Shown piece by piece: positions 52,349-61,350 of a stretch of 64,000 nt of DNA; the first letter of the stretch is position 1; every line of letters starts with the position of its first letter. A program made the translations under genes and the position numbers. The notes under the pieces were generated by a model, which saw nothing but the letters and a program-made list of their open reading frames with translations, had not been told where the DNA came from and did not search any database. Source of the DNA: Vulcanimicrobiota bacterium (GTDB lineage Bacteria; Vulcanimicrobiota; Vulcanimicrobiia; Vulcanimicrobiales; Vulcanimicrobiaceae); contig PLJL01000004.1 of the NCBI GenBank assembly GCA_003140215.1, forward strand, positions 1,770,192 through 1,834,191. The letters are read 5' to 3'.

Positions 52349-52760
52349 AGGGGTATCCTGGCTTAAGAAACTCGCTGGACGGTTCTCGCGGATCATCCTG
52401 CCTTCGTTTGCCATCCGGAAGAAGGTTGCGGAGACTCGTTATACTTATACGGTTCTCGTTGACGACAACTTCCATTACACCGACGAGTCGGAACGGTACA
52501 CGTTCGGCACGTTCCCGAGCCTTGAAGCAGCGATCGAGGCCTGCAGGCACATTGTGGACGATTTTCTAGAAGAGAGCTGCAAAGGGGTCCAGCCTTCAAG
52601 TGACGCGCTGTACGAGCACTATGTGGCGTTCGGGCCCGATCCGTTCATCGTGACCGACGACCCATACCTTCGACCGGTGCCATTTTCAGCGTGGACATAC
52701 GCGCGAGAACAGTGCTTCCGGAGGTTCGGAAATCCGGAAACGCCGGAATCCAGGTCTTAG
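52344..52760 (+). CDS. hypothetical protein with non-canonical (ATT) or lost start
   Basis: A 138-codon open frame with clear protein character: KKVAETRYTYTVLVDDNFHY, TFGTFPSLEAAIEACRHIVD, EHYVAFGPDPFIVTDDPYLR, FSAWTYAREQCFRRFG. No ATG, GTG or TTG occurs in frame between the upstream TAG (52329) and GTG 52554, which is well inside the conserved-looking part. ATT at 52344, overlapping the TGA of the preceding frame, is the best candidate start. Otherwise the true 5' end has been lost. Family unknown. Confidence 0.5.
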   Translation: MEGVSWLKKLAGRFSRIILPSFAIRKKVAETRYTYTVLVDDNFHYTDESERYTFGTFPSLEAAIEACRHIVDDFLEESCKGVQPSSDALYEHYVAFGPDPFIVTDDPYLRPVPFSAWTYAREQCFRRFGNPETPESRS

Positions 52761-52809
52761 CCCGTATTCGCCAGTCTGAAAACTGGAGAAAATACCTCCG
52801 GATAAATAG

Positions 52810-53232
52810 CTACCGCCAGCGGTCGCCCGGCGTGGTCACGTACGTCTTCCAGAGGTATCCCCACGGAAGCACGAGCGGCACGATCACGACGCCCAGGAAG
52901 ATGCCTGAGAACGAATCGGCGATGTCGGGATCCAGCGTGTGGCCCAGGTACGGGGGAAGCCACGCTGCGAGCACCCAGATGAGCTTCCACGTGAATTCGA
53001 AGATCAGCAGCGGCATCATCCTGACCGGATACCGCATGCCGAGGAGACAGAGCAGCGTAAGCGCGCCAAAGAAGCTCATCCCGACACCATGCCAGAAATC
53101 CCACGGCCGCGTGTGATGCAGGATCGCCGGCCACGTTCGCGAGCCCTATGCCAAACCAATCAGGAGATACGAAGCCCTGAGCACGTAGAGCCGATAAAGC
53201 GGAAGCTCCGGCCTGGATTGCATCTGGACCAT
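52810..53232 (-). pseudogene. hypothetical integral membrane protein interrupted by an in-frame TAG
   Basis: From ATG 53232 the frame reads MVQMQSRPELPLYRLYVLRA, SYLLIGLA, TAG (53146-53148), then GSRTWPAILHHTRPWDFWHG and on to PLLIFEFTWKLIWVLAAWLP, FLGVVIVPLVLPWGYLWKTY and PGDRWR. The whole is one four-helix membrane protein of a small conserved family with the IWP-ILHH and PGDRWR motifs. The amber codon sits in the first helix. It is either a recent nonsense mutation or a sequencing error; an internal ATG (53079) could give a shortened product. Confidence 0.6.
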
Positions 53233-53657
53233 GCCGTACCTACGGCGTCATTTGCCGACATGTTTCATTTAAATTGAATACAGAAGGGGTTCTGAGTATC
53301 CGATGAACACCGACCCCGACACCCTCCCAGTGGAGGGGCGAACGTTGGTTTTCCCTGGTCTCGTGCGCACGAAGCGGCAGTCGCGGCTCGTTAGTGCTTT
53401 GCAAGCATCAACACGTCGCGCGTGAGAATCTGGCTCTCCGGCAATGAGTTCATCGAGCGATACCAACAACGCGGGGGCTCCAGCGTAGCCGCCCTCATTC
53501 GTGCGCCTGCCGACAAGACTGTGGACAGGCGCGGCCGAATGCAAAAAAGCTGCGCCAGACCCCGGTTTTCGCTGGTAACCCGGCGCGGGGTTGGAACTGA
53601 TCAAGGGGGTCGGCGGCCGTTCGCGGAGTCGTTCCCTCGAGCCGCGAAGCTGGCGCC
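53233..53657. other. 425 bases without a visible gene, 5' of the TonB receptor
   Basis: Open frames here are short and unprotein-like. The first ~50 bases are A/T-rich (ATTTAAATTGAATA at 53267-53280), perhaps promoter sequence for the minus-strand gene. I see no riboswitch-like structure upstream of the receptor gene. Confidence 0.4.
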
Positions 53658-55949
53658 ATGGCTCTCCCGGGGGTGATTGTCGCGGCCGCTGCTTCGTGCG
53701 CGCTGTCGGGCGGGGTGCGCGGAGCGGACGGGACGCCGGTTCGAGCACATGTCGTTGCGACCGGCGGCGCGACGCGGGCGGCCGACACCGACCCGCAGGG
53801 ACGGTTCACCCTCGAGCTACCGTGCGGTGCCGCGCGGGTGAGTATTGCTGCGCCGGGGTACGCGTCGGCGGACGTCGACGTCGTGGCCACGGGGGCGAAT
53901 CGCGTCGACGTGACCCTCGAGCCCATTGGGGGCGGGCGGCTGCGGGAGATCGGGCGCGTGACCGTCGACGGCCGGCTCGCGGTGTCGCACAGCACGGTGC
54001 CGTCGCGGACGATCACGCGCGGCGATCTCGACGCGATGGGGTTCGATCGCGTCGTGCAGGCGCTGGCTCTCGTACCGTCGCTGACGCTGACGCGGCCGGA
54101 CGGCGGCGCGACCGGAGCGACGACCGTCGTCTCGTTGCGCGGTCCCGATCCGTCCGAGACGCGGATCGCGCTCGACGGTCAGCCGCTCAACGACACCAAC
54201 ACCGGCGACTTCGATCTGGCGACCCTGCCGACGAGCCTGCTATCGGCGATCGATGTGAGCGAGGGACTCGGTCCGCAGGACTCGCGCGGCGCAGACACCA
54301 TCGGCGGCGAGATCAACCTGATCTCATTGCGCCCGACGGCGCGACCGGCGCGTGCGCTGCGGTTCAGCTTGGGTTCGAACGGATCGTCGACGGTGGAAGC
54401 GAACGCGACGGGGCGCATCGGCCGGCTCGGCTACGCGCTCGCGCTGGCCGACCAGCAGCGTCAGGGCTTCGTGCACGACTATCCCGTGACGATAGATACG
54501 ATGAACGCACTCGGCGTGCCGACCCGGTTGGGCTCGTCGTTCGCGGCGCGCAGCGCGCTGGCCAACGTCACCTACGATTTCTCGCCGCGCTCGACGCTGC
54601 GCGTACGCGCGCTGACGGTCAATGACGTCCGCGACGAGAGTGCGTCGCAGACGGCGCCGATCGATGCCGCGAACGACCGTCTTGGCGGGCAATTTGTCGG
54701 CAGCGGCCCGGAGACGGCGTCGCACAGCCTGCGCGCGACGCTGGCGAGCCTGAGCCTTCCGCTCGGAGCGGGGACGCTGGTCGCGAGCGCCGCGTTCTCC
54801 AGCTCGACACGGGCCGTCGCGCGGAGCCTCGTTACCGGCGACCCCGGCACGCCCTACGACCCGTCGCTGATCGACAAGCTGGGATCGACGACGTTCGAGT
54901 GGGCGCATGCGACGGCATCGTCGTCGGTGGCGATCGGTGCGCAGACGCGGGCCGAATCGCTGGCGTCGCCCGATCAATTCAACGTCCCGGCGCTGCGCGA
55001 GTACGCCTCGCAAGCGTGGGTGCGCGCGAGTGGCCGGCTCGCGCCGCACCTCCTCGTCGGCGCGAGCGTCGTCGACTCGGTCTGGTCGACGTTCCCGGCC
55101 AGCCTTGACGGACGGGTCGGCGTCGCGGTCGACGACGTAGCCGGCGGGACGCTGCGCTTCGCGGTCGGCACCGGCTTGCGCGCGCCGTTGCTGGCCGAAA
55201 AGTTCGTCTTTCCGTTTGCTGCGCTGGTGCCCGATGGGAACTGCGTCGCGCCCAACGGCAACGCCGACGAACGGGCCGAGCACGCCACGGAGTACGAGGT
55301 CGGGTATGGGCACCGCTTCGGTTCGACCACCGCCGATCTCACGCTGTACCGCACCAACCTGCGCGATCCGATCGAGAACTTCTATCCGTTCGGCAAGACC
55401 TGCAACACGCCCGGGCTGACCGAGGTCGAAGCACAGTCGTTTCCGGTGAACGTGGGCAACGTCGTCTATCGCGGCGGCGCGTTGCGCGTGGCGCATCGGT
55501 TCGGGCCGGGCTACTGGACCGCGAGCGCCGAGTACGCGGTGAACGCGGCGTACCCGACGAGCCTGCCGGATTTCGTCTCGGCGGCGAACCCGACGTCGGG
55601 CTCGTTCCTCGCGCCGGGGCAGCAGTTTGTTGGGATCCCCCTGCAGCAGTACGCGCTCGACGTCCGCTATGCGCGGCGGGGAACGCACGGCGCGCTCGCG
55701 GTCGCGGGAAAGAGCGCGAACAACGAGCTCCGGCAGGGCCGCTTCGCGACGCTCGACGCCGCGTTCGGGCGCACGTGGGGCAACATCGACGTCACCGTGG
55801 CCGGCACGAACTTGACTAGCGCGGTCAGCGGGCGGTTTACGCAGTTGGGCCAGGGCGTCATGATCGGCGCGGGGCCGAAAGGGCTCCAGCCGACCGACGC
55901 GCTGGTCCTAGAGCCGGCCGCCGTGCGGATCATCCTGACGGTGCGCTAG
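53658..55949 (+). CDS. TonB-dependent outer-membrane receptor
   Basis: 763 residues. After a short signal-like start comes a carboxypeptidase-regulatory-like domain (GVRGADGTPVRAHVVATGGA; PQGRFTLELPCG), a plug domain (TITRGDLDAMGFDRVVQALA; TVVSLRGPDPSETRIALDGQ PLNDTNTGDF; ADTIGGEINLISL) and a ~500-residue beta-barrel (GTGLRAPLLAEKFVFPF; EHATEYEVGYGHRF). It imports a scarce ligand across the outer membrane, showing that the cell is diderm. Ligand unknown; no TonB/ExbBD in the window. Confidence 0.93.
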   Translation: MALPGVIVAAAASCALSGGVRGADGTPVRAHVVATGGATRAADTDPQGRFTLELPCGAARVSIAAPGYASADVDVVATGANRVDVTLEPIGGGRLREIGRVTVDGRLAVSHSTVPSRTITRGDLDAMGFDRVVQALALVPSLTLTRPDGGATGATTVVSLRGPDPSETRIALDGQPLNDTNTGDFDLATLPTSLLSAIDVSEGLGPQDSRGADTIGGEINLISLRPTARPARALRFSLGSNGSSTVEANATGRIGRLGYALALADQQRQGFVHDYPVTIDTMNALGVPTRLGSSFAARSALANVTYDFSPRSTLRVRALTVNDVRDESASQTAPIDAANDRLGGQFVGSGPETASHSLRATLASLSLPLGAGTLVASAAFSSSTRAVARSLVTGDPGTPYDPSLIDKLGSTTFEWAHATASSSVAIGAQTRAESLASPDQFNVPALREYASQAWVRASGRLAPHLLVGASVVDSVWSTFPASLDGRVGVAVDDVAGGTLRFAVGTGLRAPLLAEKFVFPFAALVPDGNCVAPNGNADERAEHATEYEVGYGHRFGSTTADLTLYRTNLRDPIENFYPFGKTCNTPGLTEVEAQSFPVNVGNVVYRGGALRVAHRFGPGYWTASAEYAVNAAYPTSLPDFVSAANPTSGSFLAPGQQFVGIPLQQYALDVRYARRGTHGALAVAGKSANNELRQGRFATLDAAFGRTWGNIDVTVAGTNLTSAVSGRFTQLGQGVMIGAGPKGLQPTDALVLEPAAVRIILTVR

Positions 55950-55953
55950 GCCC

Positions 55954-56436
55954 TCACTCTTCGCCGTCGTAGTAGTCGACGTTTTCGGAACGAATGATAC
56001 GCCGCGCGGGGACTTGCACCGTCCACTTCTTGCTGTCCGGAAAATAGTCGGCCTCGTCGATCGGATTGTCGGCGACGACGTAGACGACCAAGTCCGCGGC
56101 GCTGTCGTTGATGAGCGCGTGCGGCTCGCCGGGCAAGAAGATGAACGCATCGCCGGTTGCGAGGGGTGCCATACCGTCGGCGTGCCGGACGATGCCGGTC
56201 CCGGAGATCACGTGATAGAACTCCCACTGCGCGCCGTGGGAGTGGTACGGGTAGGGCGTCTTGCTGGGCGGTATCCGCAGGATCTCGACGTCGAACGGGT
56301 GGCGCTCGAGGAGATCGGTCGATTTCGGCTTGCGTCCGAGCGCCTCGGAGATCTGCTTGCCCGCCCCCGCGAATTTTCCGCGCGGCGAGGTCCAGGTGAT
56401 CTCAGGGACGTCGTTGGTGTTGACCTTGCGCAGCAT
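55954..56436 (-). CDS. cupin-domain protein
   Basis: 160 residues from ATG 56436. Double-stranded beta-helix motifs: PYHSHGAQWEFYHVISGTGI and FIFLPGEPHALINDS, with the His/Glu set able to bind a metal. Small stand-alone cupins have varied roles; none can be assigned. Convergent with the TonB receptor, four bases apart. Confidence 0.85.
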   Translation of the reverse strand: MLRKVNTNDVPEITWTSPRGKFAGAGKQISEALGRKPKSTDLLERHPFDVEILRIPPSKTPYPYHSHGAQWEFYHVISGTGIVRHADGMAPLATGDAFIFLPGEPHALINDSAADLVVYVVADNPIDEADYFPDSKKWTVQVPARRIIRSENVDYYDGEE

Positions 56437-56477
56437 CGTCCGGGAATACGACAGACCAGGCGCCCGGACTTGCCGAG

Positions 56478-57947
56478 TCAGTCGTCGTCGGGGGGTGAGG
56501 TGTCGTTCATGACGGCCGCGGTCAGTACCGATGGGTCGACCGCGATCGCGGTGAAGCTGCGCGGCGGTTTGCTCAGATCGAAGAATCCCGTCAAGTCGCT
56601 CGTCGACCGGCTGTCCGCGAAGTTCAGCGCACCTTCCGCGATGCCGTAGTTGTGCTCGATAAAGCGCACGATGCTGCCGAAGTCGTGGTGCGCGTTGTTG
56701 ATGTAGTTGCGCGGAGTGTACGCTGAAACGACGATGAGCGGCACCCGGAAGCCGTACTGGTAGTCGCCTTGCGGTTTGGGCAGGAACGTCGGCGCGACGT
56801 GATCGTACCAGCCTCCCCAGTCGTCCCACGTGATGAAAATGGCCGTGTCGTCCCAATAGCCTTGGCCGTTGTCGCACGTGGTGCTCTTGCCGATGGCGTT
56901 GACGATCGAGGCGACCCAGGCCGGGCCGCCGTTGCCGCTTTTCAGACCGGCATGATCGGAGTACCGAGCGGCCGGGATCACCCAGCTGACCGAACGCAGG
57001 TTGCACGACGCGATGTCGCTCAGGACGTCGGGAGGGTGGAAGTCGAGATGATCGGTCCAGGCGGGCCCGGAGCACGTACCGCCCGGAGCCGTCGCCATGC
57101 AGAGATGCTTGATGGAATTGGGCGCCGTCCAAATGCTGCCCGGATTGGGCGTGTAGTACCGCCACGTCACCGATGGGTCGAACAGATCGACCAACGTCTG
57201 GTGCTCGAAGCAGGGAAAGATCGGGTTGATCCGGCCGCCCGGGTGGATCACGAATGACTGCGTGTTCGCCGGCGCGGCGCACCCCGCGGTCTTGTTGAAT
57301 CCGCCCACACCGCCGGTCCCGACCAGGTTCTCGGAGTCGAAGATCCCGGCAGCGTCATCGCTCGCGCTCGGCGCCGACGTTGCCCCGAACAGGAATTGGT
57401 GGGCGGGATAGCTCGGTCCCTGATTGGTTTGGAACATCGCGTTCGCCCAACCGTATCGCGTCGCGAGTTCCAGATACGGCTTGAGGGTACCGTTGGAGTA
57501 GGTGACGTAGCGCCACTGCGCGTCCGCCGGGCACTGATTGCAGCCCGATCGGCCGTCCATCTTGCAGGTCGTCGTCCCCGGCGTCAGGTCGCACTGCGCG
57601 AGAAAGCCGCTGTGCGCGTGATTCAAGTCCACCGTGTGAGCGAGCGTCACCGGTGTCGGCGCAATCGTGCCGCCGGGTGCGAACTTGTCGAGCCACGCGC
57701 TGGTCTGGATGTCGTACTGCGCCGGGCCCGGCGTGGTGCTGCAGCGGCTTGGAGCGCCGAACGGCGGCGCGCACAAGCCTTGGAAAAGGTTGTCCGGCGT
57801 GCGGTTCTCCTGAACGATGACGATGACGTGCTTGAAGCTTGCCCCGGCGGCGCGGGCGGGCACCGATCCGATTCGCGTCGCGGCGGCGACGAGCAGAGCC
57901 GAGACGGACAGCGCCGTGAAGATCGCGGCGACGCGCAGCGTGGACAT
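56478..57947 (-). CDS. secreted phosphoesterase (phospholipase C / acid phosphatase family)
   Basis: 489 residues from ATG 57947 with GGAGG upstream. A signal peptide (AAIFTALSVSALLVAAATRI) is followed by the family opening FKHVIVIVQENRTPDNLFQG, whose Glu-Asn binds metal in alkaline-phosphatase-like phosphoesterases. Later segments DTAIFITWDDWGGWYDHVAP and DFGSIVRFIEHNYGI carry the remaining Asp/His ligands. Eight or more cysteines suit an exported, disulfide-bonded enzyme. Confidence 0.9.
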   Translation of the reverse strand: MSTLRVAAIFTALSVSALLVAAATRIGSVPARAAGASFKHVIVIVQENRTPDNLFQGLCAPPFGAPSRCSTTPGPAQYDIQTSAWLDKFAPGGTIAPTPVTLAHTVDLNHAHSGFLAQCDLTPGTTTCKMDGRSGCNQCPADAQWRYVTYSNGTLKPYLELATRYGWANAMFQTNQGPSYPAHQFLFGATSAPSASDDAAGIFDSENLVGTGGVGGFNKTAGCAAPANTQSFVIHPGGRINPIFPCFEHQTLVDLFDPSVTWRYYTPNPGSIWTAPNSIKHLCMATAPGGTCSGPAWTDHLDFHPPDVLSDIASCNLRSVSWVIPAARYSDHAGLKSGNGGPAWVASIVNAIGKSTTCDNGQGYWDDTAIFITWDDWGGWYDHVAPTFLPKPQGDYQYGFRVPLIVVSAYTPRNYINNAHHDFGSIVRFIEHNYGIAEGALNFADSRSTSDLTGFFDLSKPPRSFTAIAVDPSVLTAAVMNDTSPPDDD

Positions 57948-58050
57948 CCTCAATCCTCCGTTCGAATGCGTAGCAAGCCAAGCTCTCGAACGCTGCTTAC
58001 ACCCCGATTCTGAGAGCAAGCTGGGACCGAAGCGCCGAGGCCGGGCGAGG

Positions 58051-58078
58051 TGACAATGCGGTCGGGTCATGCTAAAGT
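58051..58078 (+). promoter_or_regulatory. promoter for rplK-rplA
   Basis: TGACAA (58051-58056), 16 bases, TAAAGT (58073-58078). It gives an untranslated leader of ~150 bases. A separate promoter is expected since rplK is detached from nusG. Confidence 0.55.
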
Positions 58079-58155
58079 AGGGCGTTGCGCCCGGGGCTCC
58101 GGGCCGCGCTCGGCTGCTCACCCCGGCGGCCGGCGCGTTTACTCGCGGGGGAGAT

Positions 58156-58213
58156 GGATTCGGCCCGCTTTGCGGTCCGAATCCGGTGCTGGTCCGCTTT
58201 GCGGCCCTAGCAC
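58156..58213 (+). promoter_or_regulatory. twin hairpins in the rplK leader
   Basis: Hairpin 1 (58156-58184): GGATTCGG/CCGAATCC outer stem and CCGC-TTT-GCGG tip. Hairpin 2 (58186-58213): GTGCT/AGCAC outer stem with the same CCGC-TTT-GCGG tip. The identical tips on different stems look selected. Autogenous control by L1 or L11, whose mRNA targets mimic rRNA, is the natural hypothesis. Confidence 0.5.
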
Positions 58214-58233
58214 TGCAGCATCGAAAGGACACC

Positions 58234-58662
58234 ATGGCAAAAAGAGTCGTCGGGAAGATCGGTCTCGCTCTTCCCGCCGGGAAGGCGACCCCTGCGCCTC
58301 CCGTCGGTCCGGCGTTGGGCCCCTATTCGCTCAACATCATGGACTTCTGCAAGCAGTACAACGACCGGACCAAAGCCCAAGAAGGCTTCATCATCCCGGT
58401 CGAGATCACGGTCTTCGAAGACCGCACCTTCACGTTCATCACCAAGACTCCGCCGGCGTCGTTCTTGATCAAACGCGCGCTCGGGCTCGAGTCGGGATCG
58501 AAAGAGCCCAACCGCAACAAGGTTGGGAAGCTGACGCAAGATCAGGTGCGCGAGATCGCTCAGGCCAAGATGCCCGATCTCAATGCCAACGACATCGATG
58601 CCGCGATGAAGATCGTCGCCGGCACCGCACGCTCGATGGGCGTCGAAGTGGGGAACGGCTGA
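58234..58662 (+). CDS. rplK: 50S ribosomal protein L11
   Basis: 142 residues, normal length. The L11 N-terminal domain ([34 protein letters not shown]) and the RNA-binding C-terminal domain ([25 protein letters not shown]) are complete. GAAAGGA precedes the ATG. The stop overlaps the rplA start (TGATG). Confidence 0.98.
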   Translation: MAKRVVGKIGLALPAGKATPAPPVGPALGPYSLNIMDFCKQYNDRTKAQEGFIIPVEITVFEDRTFTFITKTPPASFLIKRALGLESGSKEPNRNKVGKLTQDQVREIAQAKMPDLNANDIDAAMKIVAGTARSMGVEVGNG

Positions 58663-59369
58663 TGCGCGAGCACGGCAAGCGTTTCAAGACCTTGGCAACG
58701 TCGTTCGACCGCGATCGGCTCTACGATCCGCTCGAGGCGACGCAGATCGTCAAGCGCAACGCGAACGCGAAGTTCAACGAGACGATCGAGATTCACATCA
58801 AGCTGGGCGTCGATCCCAAGAAGTCCGATCAGAACGTGCGCGGCACGGTGAACCTGCCGCACGGCACGGGACGCACGGTGCGCGTGATCGCGTTCGCGCG
58901 CGGCGACGCGGCCAAGGCCGCGCAGGAAGCCGGCGCCGACGTCGTCGGCGACGCCGACCTCATCGAGCGCGTCAAAGGCGGGTTCGCCGACTTCGACGTC
59001 GCGGTCGCGACCCCCGACATGATGCCGGCGATCGGCAAAGAGCTAGGACGCATCCTGGCGCAGAAGATGCCCAACCCCAAGGCCGGCACGGTGTCGCCGA
59101 ACATCGGCAACGCGGTGCGCGACATCAAAGCCGGTAAGGTCGAGTACCGCCTCGACAAGACTGGGATCATCCACACGATCGTCGGCAAAGCGTCGTTCGA
59201 GGAGAAGCAGATCACCGAGAACCTCGGCGTGCTGCTCGACGCGATCGTGCGCGCCAAGCCGTCGGCGGCGAAGGGCACGTACCTGCGCTCGATCACCCTC
59301 ACGTCGACGATGGGCGTCGGCGTCAAGGTCGATCCGACCCGCGTGCGCGCCACCGCCAGCACGGCCTAG
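58662..59369 (+). CDS. rplA: 50S ribosomal protein L1
   Basis: 235 residues. Complete L1 with [36 protein letters not shown] and [23 protein letters not shown]. It binds 23S rRNA at the E-site stalk and often represses its own operon. The usual rplJ-rplL do not follow; a strong terminator comes ten bases after the stop. Confidence 0.98.
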   Translation: MREHGKRFKTLATSFDRDRLYDPLEATQIVKRNANAKFNETIEIHIKLGVDPKKSDQNVRGTVNLPHGTGRTVRVIAFARGDAAKAAQEAGADVVGDADLIERVKGGFADFDVAVATPDMMPAIGKELGRILAQKMPNPKAGTVSPNIGNAVRDIKAGKVEYRLDKTGIIHTIVGKASFEEKQITENLGVLLDAIVRAKPSAAKGTYLRSITLTSTMGVGVKVDPTRVRATASTA

Positions 59370-59378
59370 TACGTAGAC

Positions 59379-59400
59379 GCCGGCCCGCACCCGGGCCGGC
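59379..59400 (+). terminator. terminator after rplA
   Basis: Perfect 9-bp stem GCCGGCCCG/CGGGCCGGC with a four-base loop, then GCTGGGCGTTTTCC. Ends the two-gene rplK-rplA unit. Confidence 0.72.
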
Positions 59401-59470
59401 GCTGGGCGTTTTCCTAGGCGGGTGTGCGACGGTGAGTGAAGCCGGGTGTCTTCTGCGGCCGAGGTGAGCG

Positions 59471-60373
59471 ATGAACGACGGTATGGTGGAGATCGCCGGT
59501 GGCGCGTTTCTCATGGGATCGGTATCGTTCTATCCTGAGGAGCGACCGGTACGGCGGCGGCGCGTCGATGGGTTTCGCATCGACCGGCACCACGTGACGA
59601 ACGACGAGTTCGCGCGGTTCGTCGCGGCGACCGGCTATGTGACGGTCGCGGAGCGCCCGCTCCAACTCGGCGCTGTGCCGGGCGCGCCGGTGGAGGCGTA
59701 TCCGGCCGGCTCGCTCGTGTTCCGCCCGACCGCTGGTCCGGTAGACCTCGGCGACTCGCGTACCTGGTGGGTGTACGTTCCGGGCGCGCAGTGGCGGCAT
59801 CCGCAGGGGCCCGACAGCTCGCTGGACGGGCTGGGCGAGCACCCCGTGGTACACGTCGCGTACGAAGATGCCCAAACGTATGCAGACTGGGCGGGGAAGG
59901 CGCTGCCGACCGAAGCGGAGTGGGAGTTTGCGGCGCGCGGCGGCCTCGAGGAGAAGCATTTTACCTGGGGTGACGAGCTCGAGCCGAACGGAACGATCAT
60001 GGCGAATACGTGGCAGGGCGAGTTTCCGTGGCAGAACACGAAGCGCGACGGGTTCGAGCGCACATCGCCCGCCGGCGCGTTTCCGCCCAACGGGTACGGG
60101 CTCTACGATATGGCGGGCAACGCGTGGGAATGGACGTGTGACTGGTATCGCGCGGACACCGATGCTCCGCCGGTGAGCCCGTGTTGTTCGCCGCCCGACG
60201 AAAGCTACGATGCGAGCTCGCCGGAGATTCGCATCCCGCGAAAAGTGCTCAAGGGCGGGTCACACTTGTGCGCGCCGAACTACTGCCTGCGCTTTCGACC
60301 GGCGGCGCGGATGCCGCAGATGATCGACACCGGAATGAGCCACTTGGGCTTTCGTTGCGTACGGCGCGGCTAG
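59471..60373 (+). CDS. formylglycine-generating enzyme family protein
   Basis: 300 residues with the FGE-sulfatase fold: PVRRRRVDGFRIDRHHVTND EFARFV, LPTEAEWEFAARGGL, NGYGLYDMAGNAWEWTCDWY and the C-terminal GGSHLCAPNYCLRFRPAAR. Both copper-binding active-site cysteines of true FGE (LCxxxYC) are present, so it may well convert a sulfatase cysteine to formylglycine. No sulfatase gene is in the window, but the phosphoesterase nearby belongs to the same superfamily as sulfatases. Confidence 0.92.
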   Translation: MNDGMVEIAGGAFLMGSVSFYPEERPVRRRRVDGFRIDRHHVTNDEFARFVAATGYVTVAERPLQLGAVPGAPVEAYPAGSLVFRPTAGPVDLGDSRTWWVYVPGAQWRHPQGPDSSLDGLGEHPVVHVAYEDAQTYADWAGKALPTEAEWEFAARGGLEEKHFTWGDELEPNGTIMANTWQGEFPWQNTKRDGFERTSPAGAFPPNGYGLYDMAGNAWEWTCDWYRADTDAPPVSPCCSPPDESYDASSPEIRIPRKVLKGGSHLCAPNYCLRFRPAARMPQMIDTGMSHLGFRCVRRG

Positions 60374-60377
60374 TGTG

Positions 60378-61310
60378 CTAGTGCCGCGACGAGGCCAGTA
60401 CTGAGATCGCCTGCATCACGATCCCGACGCGGCCGCCGCGCGGCGTGCACGAATCGCGCGGGACCCCGATGATCGGCCCGACGGCGCCGCCGAGCGTTCC
60501 GCCTCCCGGGATCCGTTCATTCCAAATTCCGCCGGGGTTGGTGGGCGGAGTCTTCACGCCGCCGCCCGACCCGGGATCGGGCGCGCCGCCGGCCGTCGCC
60601 GTGGTCGTCGCCGGTTCGGTGCTCGAAGCCGTCGCGGTTTCGGTTGCCGTCGCGGGCTCGCTACGCGGGCGCGTGCGCGGAGCCGGTTCGGCGGCCGTCG
60701 CGGTATTCGATCGCGCATGCGATATGGGGTGGGTCGCCTCCCAGGCCGTGAGCTGTTCGGCTGCGGTCTGCGGTGCGGCCGCCGGCGCTCGCAGCGGCGC
60801 CGGCTGAGCTGCGTGGGCGTGGACCTGCGCACGTAAGGGCGCAGCTTGGTGCGCCGGTGCCGCGTGCGTTGCGGGGAGCGGCGCCGCATGGTAGACGACC
60901 ACCGGCGCGCTCGCGGCGTGCGCAACCGGCACGTTTACGGCGTGCGCAACCGGCGCGCTTGCGTGGCTCGGTAGCGCGTGCGGCGTGCGGTGGCGCGCCA
61001 CGGGCGGTGCGTGCCGGATCGGAAGCGCCGCGCCGGCCGCGGAATGCGCGGCGCTCGGTGCTGCAGCGTGTCCGCGCGAGTTATCGTAGACGAAGTAACC
61101 GGCGGCGATCGATACCGCAGCCGTCACGGCGAGCAGTGCGGTGCCGAAACGGCGCGTCGTCCAGGCCAGAATCTCGCGTTGCGTTCGTGGCGGCTCCGGC
61201 GCGAAAAGCGCAGGATTGTCGCGTATCAGCAGTTCGGCGAGGAACGGATCCTCGAGCGAAGCGAGACGCTCGTCGAGAGTGTCCGGTTTGGAGGGTAGCT
61301 CAACTAGCAT
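60378..61310 (-). CDS. single-span membrane protein with low-complexity exported tail
   Basis: 310 residues. A cytoplasmic N-terminus of ~55 residues (DERLASLEDPFLAELLIRDN) and one membrane helix (FGTALLAVTAAVSIAAGYFV) are followed by ~230 residues rich in Ala, His, Pro and Thr with loosely repeated APVAHA/HAAP units, then a Gly/Pro end (NERIPGGGTLGGAVGPIIGV). No family. It could be a wall-spanning or scaffolding protein. Confidence 0.7.
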   Translation of the reverse strand: MLVELPSKPDTLDERLASLEDPFLAELLIRDNPALFAPEPPRTQREILAWTTRRFGTALLAVTAAVSIAAGYFVYDNSRGHAAAPSAAHSAAGAALPIRHAPPVARHRTPHALPSHASAPVAHAVNVPVAHAASAPVVVYHAAPLPATHAAPAHQAAPLRAQVHAHAAQPAPLRAPAAAPQTAAEQLTAWEATHPISHARSNTATAAEPAPRTRPRSEPATATETATASSTEPATTTATAGGAPDPGSGGGVKTPPTNPGGIWNERIPGGGTLGGAVGPIIGVPRDSCTPRGGRVGIVMQAISVLASSRH

Positions 61311-61350
61311 GTCGGGCCTCGTCTTCGCGCGGCGCTGTTTTGGTGCAACG

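Noticed and set aside
54324..55688. 454-codon frame antisense to the TonB-dependent receptor
   Set aside because: Arg/Asp/Gln-rich shadow with no motif; the receptor on the plus strand is unambiguous.
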